Of a stretch of DNA of 64,000 bases, positions 34,056 through 44,600 are shown in pieces; position 1 is the stretch's first letter, and every line of letters starts with the position of its first letter. The stretch is from contig CM065325.1 in NCBI GenBank assembly GCA_033032175.1, positions 15,962,930 to 16,026,929 of the forward strand. The letters run 5' to 3'. The DNA is from Saturnia japonica. Lineage: Eukaryota > Arthropoda > Insecta > Lepidoptera > Saturniidae. The position numbers and the translations under genes were made by a program. Under the pieces are notes generated by a model. The model ran no database searches, was not told the DNA's origin, and saw only the letters and a list, made by a program, of their open reading frames with translations.

Positions 34056-34579
34056 GATCATTATTTGATTGCAAAATAATTGCTTCCTCTTTTATGGTAT
34101 TGATATCTAAGATTAGTCCGTGGCAATCATCATAATATGTATGAAATTCAATATTTGACAGCGCTAACTAGACGACATTATAGTTTCATTTGTATCTATT
34201 GAACGTAAAAGACTATTGGATGCAAAGCCGGATTTTCTGGTGTAAAACCTAAATCAACGTTCACCGAGCACAGCTTTAGAATTTACTTGCTAATTGAGAT
34301 GATCTCTCCGTAAACAAACAGAGAATAAGTTTAGACATTGGTATAAAGGCTTATTTTCCAGATCATTCAACAAGAAACACTATACCGAACTCATCGAGCG
34401 AAAAGATAAAATGTAAACAAACCATACAAAGGATTTTCAGTTGTTACGTTTGTAACAAGTAATATGTTAAAATTAAATAATTACATTTATCATTTGCCTA
34501 AATAGATTTGTAAATAATATGTAGAGTAATTTTTATAAAGAAAAAGGATTTTTTTTTATTGACAATTTTAAACTAAAAT

Positions 34580-34770
34580 GAAAACCAACCTTAATGGTTT
34601 TGAAGCGCTCCCTTGTATATCTCCGAAGTTGAAGGTTCAATGCTAATGAAATTAAAATGGGACCACCCTTGAAGTATACAATACAAAAAGAATCATCCAA
34701 ATCAATTCATAAACAAAGAATTTATGGCTGAAGATCTATAAATGCAGTAGTTCTCAATTTTCCACGTTTT
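34580..34770 (+). repeat. LINE 3'-UTR-like repeat
   Basis: It shares 'TATATCTCCGAAGTTGAA' and 'AAAAGAATCATCCAAATC' with the copy at 29.2-29.4 kb. Confidence 0.58.
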
Positions 34771-34777
34771 CTTAACA

Positions 34778-35438
34778 TCCATATTAATAAATCTGTAGTC
34801 CTGTCTCTAAATGTAATATTTTTTCCAAATTTCCTGATGGACGTGTTATATAAAGGACGCTGATTATGAATATGTATATCCTTATTTTTTTTATCTATTT
34901 GTCTGTTTATATGAACGGATTTAGCTTAAAAATGGCTTAACCGATTCTCATAAAATTTTCAACACGGGAAGCTTACGTCATTGGCCAATTGATAGGCTAT
35001 AAGAATTTTAAATAATTCTTTTTAGAAAAAGTAAAAAAAAAATCTTAACTGATTTGGATGAAATTTTGTATGCGAGAAGTATAAGTTATTTCATAATTGA
35101 AGGGCTAAAAGAATTTTCAATATTACTTTTAGAAATAGGAAAAAATAAAAAAAAGAACATCAATTCTCTATCGATTCTGATCTAATTTTCTGTAATAGTA
35201 ATATACGTCATTCAACATAGTTCATAAGCTAGAATCGTAAACAATATATTTAGGTATCGTAAAAAAATAGTAGTAAATGATTCTGATGAAATCTTGTACA
35301 CGGGAATTATAATATGCTATTTCTCAATTGATACTCTATACTCATGTTAATTTTTAATAATATAAGTAGAAATAAAATTACAGTTTGTATATAATTACTG
35401 ATAAGCAAACGCGTGCGGAGCCGCGGGCGCATCACTAG
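34778..35438 (+). mobile_element. Non-autonomous Helitron, family B, complete
   Basis: It starts A|TCCATATTAATAAATCTG and ends ATCACTAG|T at 35435-35438, with a GC-rich hairpin (GCGG/CCGC) immediately before. Internally a block of about 120 bases ('ACGGATTTAGCTTAAAA', 'GATTCTCATAAAATTTTC', then 'AAGAATTTTAAAT') recurs in degenerate form three or four times (34.92, 35.04, 35.16, 35.28 kb), so the element grew by internal repetition. Confidence 0.68.
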
Positions 35439-36013
35439 TTATCAGATTAAAGTTTAACATCATATCGTACATGTTTCAATTTGAAATATCACTTTTTTAT
35501 TATTAGTCCGATGGACATCCGCCATTCTCATTTGGGTATATTTTCTTAACAGCATACTTCCTTTAAAAAAATTAGTGCTACATTTTCCTTTTATGTTATG
35601 TCTTTGATATATTAAGTATTAATGTTGTTTATTGTATTTAATTACGTTTTCTTTGTTGTTAAATACCTCAACCAAGTAACGTTTGCAAATTATGCACTAT
35701 TACAATAAACCATTTTGTAATAAAAGTTGGCAACAGATCAAGGTCTCTCGAGTGAATGTCTTGGTAAAGTAAAAAAAATTAAAATAAAGTAGGTAAAATG
35801 TCGCCTTTATTGATATTTGTAATAAATAATAATTAATATACAAGTTTATACAATATTAAAAGGCTTTGTGAAACCAATAGTTTGTTTATTTACCACAGAT
35901 TTATGAAAAATACAGATGGAGCTAGTCAGTAGATACACGAAAACGTCCCATATTAGTAATAGAGTAAAAGTTATTTTAGCTGCCCTGGTAACATTATTCA
36001 CACGATTATAATA
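35439..36013. other. No supported feature
   Basis: AT-rich spacer between Helitron and mariner. Confidence 0.5.
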
Positions 36014-37230
36014 GATCGGGGAAAAGTTTCTTCGCATTCTATATTAAAACTCAAGACAATTTATTCAAAATATATTTACATTTATTTACAGTATATATGT
36101 GCCGTTTTGTTCGATGAATTTCTGCCATTTTGTAGGTAGAGACATGATCCCGTTGCTTTAGAAACTTTGGGACTTGTAATCAAAAAAACGCTACAAATAA
36201 TTTTGGAAGTCCTCTCTTGATGTTAACCTTATAGATAATATGATATTTTGAAGAGACCGAAACAGGTGAAAATCTGAAGGTGCAAGGTCAGGGCTATATG
36301 GTGGATGCCCTAATACCTCCCAGCCAAATTCTCTTAATTTTTGCAGAGTAGCTAAAGATGTGTATGGTCTAGCGTTATCGTGATGAAAGACCACACCCTT
36401 CTTGTTAATCAATTCCGGGCGCTTTCTCTCAACTGCTTCCTTTAATCTCATCAGTTGTTGGCAGCAGAGAACCGAATCGATGGTTTTGCCGCGTGGTAAA
36501 AGCTCATAATGAGCAACGCCCTTCCAGTCCCACCATACACACATCATCACCTAATTTCGAATTAACCCATATTTAGCCACAATCTGTGAAGCCTGGCCGA
36601 CCTTATACAATGACCTTTTTCACACGTTCTTGTCTTACGTGATCCACTTTTCATCGCCATTTATCAATGTCTTCAAAAACGGCTCGGTTTCATTACGTCT
36701 CATTAACGAATAGCAAATGAGTACACAGTTCATTAGGTTTCTTTCAGTGACCTCGTGTGACAACCAAATATCGAGCTTTTTGGTATAGCCAGCTTTCTTC
36801 AAATGGGTTAAAACTGTTTTGTGGTCAATTCCCATTTCTTCAGCTACATCGTAACTACTAATATGCTGATCTTACTCCACTTTTTTCAAAAATGACGTCC
36901 ATTTTATTCGTAACAGGGCGACCAGAGCGAGACGCATCTTGAACATCAAAATTTCCAGACTGAAAACGTTTGAACCAACTTTATGCTACCTTTACTGACA
37001 CTGCATTAGGTCCATAAACATCACAATTTTTTTTGTAATAATATTTTTAAATGTATCGAATTTCTTCATTAGATTCACTAATTTTTATAGAAAGAAAAAC
37101 AAATGAAAAAGAGCGGGAAACAATTTTTTATTTTTATTTTTTAATGTTACCAAAACCAGTCAGATACAAATAAAGAAATTTTATAAAAAGTTTATACCTA
37201 CGTTATTCGAAAACAATATTTCCCCGACCT
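36014..37230 (-). mobile_element. Mariner element (mellifera/capitata-like)
   Basis: The ends share TCGGGGAAA in inverted orientation (36016-36024 and the complement at 37218-37228), with TA nearby on both sides. The length of about 1.2 kb is near the family's usual 1.3 kb. It differs clearly from the cecropia-like mariners elsewhere in this window. The subfamily is a judgement from remembered protein motifs. Confidence 0.82.
36191..37065 (-). pseudogene. Mariner transposase pseudogene (DD34D)
   Basis: From about 37065 leftwards: a damaged HTH region, then MGIDHKTVLTHLKKAGYTKK, ERNLMNCVLICYSLMRRNET, LINGDEKWIT (first Asp), CVWWDWKGVAHYELLPRGKT, HHDNARPYTS (second Asp) and HPPYSPDLAPSDFHLF (third Asp, 34 residues after the second). 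All three catalytic Asp codons survive. Frameshifts or stops between about 36550 and 36640, and several in the N-terminal part, break the frame. Confidence 0.88.
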
Positions 37231-37680
37231 TATATGTCTCGTTATATGGTTGTCAATTATACAGAGTTAAATGTAATGTATGACCCACATTTGTTGTTCT
37301 GAAGGCTCCATCTGCTTTTTTCTCAAATGTGTGATATTTACCTTTTGTCTCACAGCCCAATGAATAGCGTAGGTATTCTAGATATTTCTCTAAATGTCTG
37401 GTATCGATTTGTCGTTACTAAGAATAATGCGTAGATAACATCTAAACGTATCTGTAAACAGTCTCGGGCCTTCACTTACGGCAACTCGGATAATTCTCTC
37501 ATGCCTACTAACTCAACAGTTGAAAAATATTGTTTTTTTTTTTTTCAAGATTAAACACATTATCAGCGCTCTTCCATAAAAACATTAAATGAATCTAACG
37601 TTAAAATGTTTTCGTTTGCTAAAGACTCGGGCTACCTTTCCATTTGCTACTGAGTACTCAAAGTTTGTTTTTATTACAGA

Positions 37681-37880
37681 CTAGCGATCCGCCTCAGCTT
37701 CGCATGGGTGCAATTTACAAAGTGGTGTATTTTTTAATTAAAAAACATGATAGAGTTTATCGGTTTAGTATTAATAGAACATGACTCATGATATAGAATT
37801 ACTGGGTAGTTTGCGAGTAAATCAACATATAATTAAATAATGCATACATTATTAAAATATATTAGATCTATTATAAACTA
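37681..37880 (-). mobile_element. Helitron-like 3' end
   Basis: On the minus strand, GCGGATCGCTAG|T ends at 37681, in the style of the other Helitron ends here. The 5' border is not seen; 37880 is only a guess. Confidence 0.4.
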
Positions 37881-37929
37881 CGTATATCAATATATTTGTT
37901 GTACAATTTATCGTTTGTCAGTTACTCGT

Positions 37930-38060
37930 CAAGCAATCATAGTCGTCGACCAATCATAAGCTTCGACCGCTTCGACCAATCATACGCGTTGACAAAACAT
38001 AGAAGCGAGGATAAAAAGTGATGCAGATGGAAAGACAGGGTCGGTTGAGTGCCTTCTGCG
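37930..38060 (+). promoter_or_regulatory. Possible promoter-like cluster (two CCAAT, one TATA-like)
   Basis: Two copies of CGACCAATCATA about 25 bases apart (37947 and 37973) are followed by GGATAAAAAG near 38010. The layout recalls a TATA promoter with two CCAAT boxes, but no transcript or open frame is evident downstream. Chance or transposon origin is quite possible. Confidence 0.25.
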
Positions 38061-39969
38061 CTCGACCCCAAGTTCGGTGAAACTGTGAAACCGCAGCGGC
38101 TTCAGGGCCCCTAAGGCTAACAGTATAGTCAGATCTAAAAAAAAAAGAAAGACAGGGAACTCTCAGTTGAGCAATGGGCATAGTAAGAGTGTGAAAAGAT
38201 ATTTAGGGCAAAAGTAATGTGATTATAAAATGGAAATACTTTATCAAAAATAGAGGAATAACGGAAAACTAAACTCGAGTTTCGTTGCTTCTGATCTGAA
38301 ACACTATACTATGCACCTAATTCTTTTAGTGAAGAGACACATCGTGATAGGCCCATGGCATGGTAGTAGGGCAGAGTGTTGTCAAAAATGGTTAAAACAT
38401 CACGCAACAGCGTAAAACCAGCTTCAGCTCATAGAATCAATTTTATTATTTTTTATCTACTTAAACTTGTAAAAGTACCGATCCGATAATAAATAATATT
38501 TTTCTGTTGGGAATCTACATTATCAGCAATTATTTACTTACAGCAGTCATTAATTCATTTATTTCAATTTTAAATTGAAATATTTAAAGATAATTAAATG
38601 GTTTTTTTTTTCATTAGATATTAATAACACCAACATTACCAGTCCTAATCTATCCAATGAATAAATAAAACGTGTTGAAAGGTAAGAGATATGTGAGGAA
38701 CTTACGCGGTACGAGGATACGTAGCAAAGCCGTGAAACGGTATATAACTGAGTGGTGATAGAATGCGTAGCGGTCCTTTCACACAAATATTCCTCGCTAG
38801 CAACACTCACACACAATCCTCGCTCATATGTACAAACAGCTAACTACGCCAGCCCTTTTTACCAGAGCTGCGCTAAGCAAGGGCAGCTGAATTAAGTAAT
38901 CCTAATGGCGGATTATTTTCTCGTGCACCGTCGAGGCACCTCGCACATCTCTGGTAGACATGTAGTCTAAAGCTAGAAAATGAAAAGAAATCTATTTCAT
39001 ACACAAAACAAATTAACAAAGTGATATAACAAAATTATAAATATAATTTAATTTGGCACTTATTAACTCCGTGTCGCGTGCAAATTATCTCAAACATGGT
39101 ATAATCAAAAAGATCAGAAATTAAATTACGAAATTTCCGCTACAACTTCGGAGGGTCTGATCAAAAGTTTAATGTTTCTTTGAAAATAAGCACTTAACAT
39201 TTTCGCGAAACTCATGTATCCGTTTCCATTTATTTATCCAATAACATCGTATTGTTCTTAACAGTCTTATTTCATCTTCAAATACAAAAAGGCACCGACT
39301 TTCTGTCTTTAAGTTTGTTTCTCTCAGTGTATACTATTTTTTGTTTAATAACTTTCACAGTCGTCAAGGGTACATAAAGAGGATTTTGTCAGAGAATCAA
39401 CTCGAATATTCATAGAAGGGTCAACTTTATGAAAGGATAAATTACAATCCTTTTTTGTTCTAGAATTCTACACGCAGTTCCAAAATAGATTTCCTTAGAA
39501 CAGGGATGACAAGAAAATGTAACATTACTCTTTTACAATAGGTTTAATATAATAATAATCAATATAATATATAAAACAAAAATTTCATTTTGATCTAGCT
39601 AATGATTTTTAAGCCTATAAATATCTGACGTAGACATAATTAAATTGAAACACTAAGTCAAGAGTCAATGATTCCCAAAGTAAAAAGTAAGATGCCTAAG
39701 TGAGGATTTTGAAATGCACGTTATAAAGAATTAACACAAGAATATGAGTTTTTAAGCATCTATGATGACTAAGTACTTGTATTAGCATATACTGACAAAG
39801 TTTACAAGCAATTAACCACTTTATACTGTGGGTTTATTGAAATTAATATTCTTTTTTCTCAAACACGTATGGAAATATTGTCATTATTTTCTAAAAAAGA
39901 ACACTTGAAGTATTGAATTTACGAACATGCCAAGAATGATAAAAGAGATCCAATCAAAGAGTATTTAAT
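38061..39969. other. Mostly unassigned
   Basis: There is an open frame on the minus strand (38559-38816) without motifs. At 38820-38965 GC-richer sequence with 'ACCAGAG' and 'CTCTGGTAGAC' in inverted arrangement suggests transposon debris. Confidence 0.4.
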
Positions 39970-40260
39970 AACCCCAGCACGCCGTTTCATACAACATTGC
40001 TGGAGGTGGTTGGGTAAAAAGAGCATCTTTAGTCTTTTTTAATAACATTTACATCATATCTAAACAGTTTTGCACCTGTTTAACTTATCGCTTCGGTTGT
40101 GGACCCTTATGAGAACATAAACCCTTGCATCCCGTCCTGGGCTGGCGTTTCGCGTATCTACTTATAGGCCTCTGCGGGATGTACGTGCCGTCATTCGCTT
40201 TACGCCTCATTTCGTATGGGAATTTGTGTTACCTGTTTACCTCACTTGATCTCTAAAAAG
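39970..40260 (+). repeat. Diverged repeat pair, copy 1
   Basis: It shares with 41030-41200 the order 'TCTAAAC', 'TTTGCACCTGTT', 'ACTTATCGC', 'CCTCTG', 'GGGAT' and 'CTCATTT' in the same orientation about 1 kb away. Divergence is high. The type is unknown. Confidence 0.45.
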
Positions 40261-40539
40261 ATTTCTTCATGAAGATTCTCATTTCAATTCGTGTTATAAA
40301 ACTTACAAGTTTAGCTTTTTGTTTATTATGATTAGTGAAAAGATCTTTGACATAATATAAATATTTAATAAGAATACAACCAACTACGTTTATTTTCATT
40401 TGACACACTATGATAGAGATTTTCATCTAAAGAATAAAAGTGATTCTAAATTTGCAGATTTCATAATATCGAGGGCTAAATACCTAAGATCCAAGGTCTC
40501 TTAAAGTTTAGAAAAATAGAACGTAACAAAAGATTTTTT

Positions 40540-40860
40540 AGCGGGATCTTGAAGTCACATGTTCCGGTTTTTATTTTTAATTAATTATCTTCGGTTTTTG
40601 ACCCTATATTATGTAAAATTGGTGGCGTTTTGTGTGATATAGTTTGGTTTTTGTGCATAAGTAAAGTGGATTACAAATATAAACTGAAAGCATACGTTCT
40701 GATATCCCACAAAAATTCATAGAAAGTTCTAACGAGGGAACCACCATCTTGTTAGGATACTGAATCGTCATAATACATGACACTATAATTCACTTGATAA
40801 TGGCAGTAATGGTCTTCATTAAAGAGGACCGGTTGCCAAGTTAGGAAGAAGAAGAAGAAC
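40540..40860 (+). mobile_element. Short interspersed repeat S3
   Basis: Plus-strand copy ending in (GAA)n at 40845-40858. It is closely similar, when inverted, to 14035-14355. Confidence 0.68.
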
Positions 40861-41029
40861 GTAACAAAAATACAGCAACGATAATATACTAATATTCAGA
40901 TTTAAGCAGTTATGTAAAAAAAGTCTTCTGTTTTATAATCCAATTTTATGAAAGTACATTCTCTCTTCACTTTCCATTAGATGTTACAGAAATAAATCAT
41001 GGAACGTCCGTGTATAACCCAAAAATATT

Positions 41030-41200
41030 CACATCTAAACCAAACCGTTTACACCTGTTGTACTTATCGCAGCAACCCTAATTTTTCGTGAGTCACTATA
41101 CGCCCTGTGCCGGGGACCTTTTGTGTATCCACTAAAGTACCTCTGAGGGATCCTTATATGATCTTCAGGTGTACGACTCATTTTATATAACTTGTCACGT
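41030..41200 (+). repeat. Diverged repeat pair, copy 2
   Basis: Partner of 39970-40260. It lacks that copy's first 90 bases or so. Confidence 0.45.
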
Positions 41201-42592
41201 GTGTAATCTTATTTCCATTTCTGTTTTCCTTTTAAAGGATCACATTGAGTTACAATTCTATTTATTATTATATATATTGCCCTTTGTCTTACATACGGAT
41301 ACAATATAATATTTTCTTTTGCCAGAAAATATGTTTCGGCCAATATAAAACTATTCTTTACTCTTTAACCTCAATTAACTCTTGTGATTTAATTAGGCTT
41401 TCAAAAAATTATGACGTCAAAATGTGCGTGAATTAGGCTCGGTTTATATTATTTCTAAGACCACAAAAAAGAGAGTTGATACTATTATATGGGTATTATA
41501 TTATCTGAATAAAGGGGTTGGAACAACTTCAGGTTAAAAGACCATAAATAAAATAACTCACGCAGTAGGTAAAATCATAATTTACTTCGCGTATGATTAC
41601 TTTTACCGCTTCTTTTCAACGAATTCTCAGAACCAGTTCGACATAAAGGCTAATCTAGGTCACCTTTCCTTACTTTTATCCTTCAAATAAGGACGGTCAC
41701 GTAATTTTTCAACTTTATTGCTCTTTCGATACTAAATCCCAAGCAGTTACCGAATAATTGACGGGATATTCAATTTAATAAGATTTACCATGTAAATATA
41801 TAGAAATAAAACTGGTCCGAAAAATTCATTGCCAAAATAAAATTTAAATGAAAGTTTATAGTAATTGTATGGAAACAAGAAAAAGGCATTTACAATCAAC
41901 CCTGGAGCCTGACTACATGAATATTTTATAGAGTTGAATATGAAAACAGGATTTTGTTTTGAGCACGTTCAACTTTCCTCCACAGTTTAACATATATTAT
42001 GATAAAGGAAACCGTCCAACCAGGTTTGCTAAATTTTGGCACCTCCTTTTATTTTAGAGAGTTAAAAAAATCAAATATGAAGTACTAAACTCCTTTAATA
42101 TATTTTCAATTTACATTGAAGCAACAATTTTGCGTATAATATACTGAGATGTTAAATATTGATTTCACTGTCCTGAAATTTCTGAAAGTATTCTTGTAAT
42201 AATTCGTTGTATTGTTAGTTTATCAAATCGGTCTCTTACAAACTCGGCAGAAAGTAAAGCATCTATGGATAATAATAAAAATATTAATATAGATGAGAGA
42301 AAAATCAAATGACGTCGACGACATAATATAGCATTAAAAATTAAATTAAGATAGAAAAATCCTACTATAATCGTAACCTTGATTAAGTACTAACTTCCAT
42401 AGGTCTCATAAAAAGGTATTATCATTATTATAAAATATTCTTTTTTCCTCTGATTTACTGACCAACACTGATCATGAAAAGAAAATACCTCGTGGTATTC
42501 GTCTTTGTACACGTAAATGTTCACTAAATAGTATTACATATTTGTAATTACTGTAATCATAATAAACATATTGATAGATGCATTTAATAAAA
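41201..42592. other. No supported feature
   Basis: AT-rich intergenic sequence. The frame at 41245-41436 has no motif. Confidence 0.5.
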
Positions 42593-42772
42593 CTAGCGAC
42601 TGCCCTAAGGTCGAAATTCGACCAGCGACTTTTTGATCATAGACTATTTTCTGTTTGACATTTACAGTATTCATAAACAATGAGTATTATCTACATCAAT
42701 TGCTGTCAATTTTCGTTGAGTGACAATTTCAATATTTTAGAGAGTCTAAGTTTAATGGCACTGGTTGAGTTA

Positions 42773-42786
42773 GGATCCGCAGTTTT
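42773..42786 (+). repeat. Target site duplication, left
   Basis: GGATCCGCAGTTTT, repeated exactly at 43868-43881 on the other side of the retrotransposon. In uninterrupted family A Helitrons the corresponding site is present once. Confidence 0.92.
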
Positions 42787-42979
42787 TAGGGGGCACTATG
42801 TCTGGAACCTCCTCGTGGTGTGCCCCGGGCAACGGCGGCCGCTTCACGGCCGACGGCTAATACCAGACCGACGGCGTTCCTCCCCTGTACCCCTCTGCTC
42901 ATCAGAGGAGACAGGGGATGGGGCAAGAGTGGACCTGCTTCGGCTCGTCCACTACGGACGGACTCGTCGTTGACGGCGG

Positions 42980-43511
42980 AGGAGGAAGAAAACCTCCTTA
43001 AAAAATTGAGAGGATACAACCTCTTTAAAAAATCGCTGACGGTGGTGGAGTAAACCACCTTAAAAAACCTTGGACGGACTGTGGTGGAGTAAACCACCCT
43101 TTAAAAAATCACGGACGGACGGTGGAAGACAACCACCTTAAAAAATTACTGGACGGAGGTGGAGAAAACCACCAGTATAAAAAATCAAGGACGGACAGTG
43201 GAAGGAAACCACTTAAAAAAATAACCGGACGGTTGAGGATGAGCACCTCGTTAAAAAATCAAAGACGGACTTGACAAGGACGGACGGGAGCTTAATGACG
43301 GCAGAGGAGGAAACCTCTATAAAAAACCAACGACGGACTGGTGGGGGAGGGGGTGCGTTCATTCGCCTCCTTCTCCTGCCGTTACAGGACGGCAGAGGAG
43401 AAAACCTCGGTAAAAAATCATGGCCGGGCTAGCGGGGTGGGGGTGCGTTCATTCGCCCCTTACCCCCGCCATATGCCAAACATTATGGCAGAGACAGAGG
43501 AGAAAACCTCT
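42980..43511 (+). repeat. Array of eleven hairpin-plus-A-run units
   Basis: Each unit has a 4-6 bp stem, an A-rich loop and then (T)AAAAAA. Stem pairs: AGGAGG/CCTCCT (42980, 42993); AGAGG/CCTCT (43009, 43020); GGTGG/CCACC (43044, 43055); GGTGG/CCACC (43083, 43094); GGTGG/CCACC (43121, 43133); GGTGG/CCACC (43158, 43169); AGTGG/CCACT (43197, 43209); GAGG/CCTC (43235, 43246); AGAGG/CCTCT (43303, 43314); GAGG/CCTC (43395, 43405); AGAGG/CCTCT (43496, 43507). GGACGG words link the units. The stems change together on both sides, so pairing, not sequence, seems preserved. Confidence 0.85.
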
Positions 43512-43764
43512 ATAAAAAACCCAACAACGGGTGGGTGGGGGACAGGTGGTGGTTCATCCGCCTCCTTCTCCTGCCAGGCCGAACCAAGGGGAGATGGGTC
43601 GGGGGGCCTGTCTTCCCATTGCACTGGTTTGGCGGACGGGGAGACAGTTCGTCACCGGGCTGTCTCCGTCAGCGGGCGGCCCTTCCGGGCCTTGCCGCCG
43701 GGGCGGCGCGGCTGAATGCCAGCGCAGTGCCCGCGTCGCCCCAGCATGGCGGCGGACGGTGCAC

Positions 43765-43850
43765 CGTGGAGTTTTCTAGTGAGTAGGAGTCTCACATAAC
43801 CACTCGTTCCCCGAGCGAGTGTGTACCCATGATGGGTTTACCACTCCACG
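43765..43850 (+). other. Predicted cloverleaf in the retrotransposon 3' UTR
   Basis: Closing stem CGTGGAGT (43765-43772) with ACTCCACG (43843-43850). Inside are three arms: GTGAG/CTCAC (43779-43783, 43791-43795), CACTCG/CGAGTG (43801-43806, 43816-43821) and ACCCA/TGGGT (43825-43829, 43833-43837). The poly(A) begins 3 bases after the closing stem. The layout is tRNA-like in size (86 nt) and branching, but there is no anticodon or tRNA box to suggest a real tRNA. It is a hand fold; no energies were computed. Confidence 0.7.
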
Positions 43851-43867
43851 TTAAAAAAAAAAAAAAA

Positions 43868-43881
43868 GGATCCGCAGTTTT
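43868..43881 (+). repeat. Target site duplication, right
   Basis: GGATCCGCAGTTTT directly after the poly(A). The Helitron sequence then resumes at 43882. Confidence 0.92.
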
Positions 43882-44299
43882 AATTTATTTTATTGAATAT
43901 AATAGTAATAGACATTATAGATAAATTTTAGCTTTCCGCACTCCTTCTTTATATAAACTTTAACCATGCCAAATCTCACAGTCGTCGTGCACGCAATACG
44001 CTTAAAAAGATACCAAAAGCTTTTGCTTCACGTATTAATATATAGATTATATTCAATTTTGAAAATAAAGAAAATGATCCTACTTCAAAATTATGTAACT
44101 GATTTATAGGTTTTAAATAATAACTTCCTATGTTAAGCGAACTAATCCTTTGTTCTACTTGCCTATTGTCTGTGGCGCCATGTTCGACTTTACCTAGTTA
44201 CCTCTTTACTCTCATTTCAGTGGTTACATTTATTAACTTTCAAACTTTGCGTTGCCGACTATGTTGAGAGAATTCTTTATACCTCGCATTAGCTAATTT

Positions 44300-44596
44300 T
44301 AGTCCATTTAGTCTTGAACAGTTCCTGAACAAGCTTAATCCTTTCCCTTCCACATTAAAATCTCCCGTCAGTGAGCCGCGGACAGCGCCACGCGCGACCG
44401 CGCAACACAAGAACCACTCGCGCCCTCTAGCGTGAGAGAAACAATCAATCATCGACGGGAAGGCGGTTAGAAAAAAATATAGCGAACAATAAATGGCCTC
44501 GCGAGTGCTCCGGTCAATTCAATAAAAAAGATAGAAAATTAACAGTATTAAGTGAAGAAAGTGAGTGCTCATATAGTGACGGTGCATTCAATTCCG
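44300..44596 (+). promoter_or_regulatory. Candidate promoter and first non-coding exon (plus strand)
   Basis: A CpG-rich stretch (about 44370-44460) is followed by a 5'-UTR-like stretch with 'TTAACAGTATTAAGTGAAG' and then CATTCAATTCC|GTAAGT, a full-consensus splice donor at 44596. The sequence is not repeated elsewhere in the window. The minus-strand frame 44240-44452 covers the CpG part but has no motif. If real, the exon is non-coding and the gene lies to the right. Confidence 0.35.
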
Positions 44597-44600
44597 TAAG

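Larger units (their letters stand above)
42787..43867 (+). mobile_element. GC-rich non-LTR retrotransposon, internally deleted (R1-like 3' end)
   Basis: About 1.08 kb of GC-rich DNA ending in 15 A and bounded by a 14-base target duplication, so inserted by target-primed reverse transcription. It has three parts: a GC-rich head (42787-42970), an array of short hairpins each followed by an A run (42980-43520), and a GC-rich part (43520-43850) ending in a folded 3' UTR. From memory, the last 90 bases resemble 3' ends of R1-clade elements of moths. It has no reverse transcriptase or endonuclease motif. The open frames across it (42820-43053, 43341-43715, 43531-43779, 43535-43786) look like products of GC-rich sequence. 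It is most simply a non-autonomous or internally deleted copy joining 5' and 3' UTRs. Confidence 0.82.
42593..44046 (-). mobile_element. Helitron family A split by a retrotransposon
   Basis: The minus-strand start A|TCTATATATTAATACGTG is at 44046. The end GTCGCTAG|T is at 42596-42593, with the hairpin GGTCGAA/TTCGACC (42609-42623) 12 bases before it. The Helitron is cut between 42786 and 43868 by a 1.08 kb insertion with target duplication. It is the best-bounded family A copy in the window. Confidence 0.82.

Noticed and set aside
38559..38816. 85-codon minus-strand open frame
   Set aside because: No motif; the second half is low-complexity AT sequence.
42820..43786. Several overlapping GC-rich open frames in the retrotransposon
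   Set aside because: All frames are open by composition, no reverse transcriptase, endonuclease or gag motif is visible, and frames overlap each other.
43765..43850. A genuine tRNA gene
   Set aside because: The fold is cloverleaf-like, but there are no A and B box sequences or anticodon arm features, and it sits at the end of a retrotransposon before poly(A).
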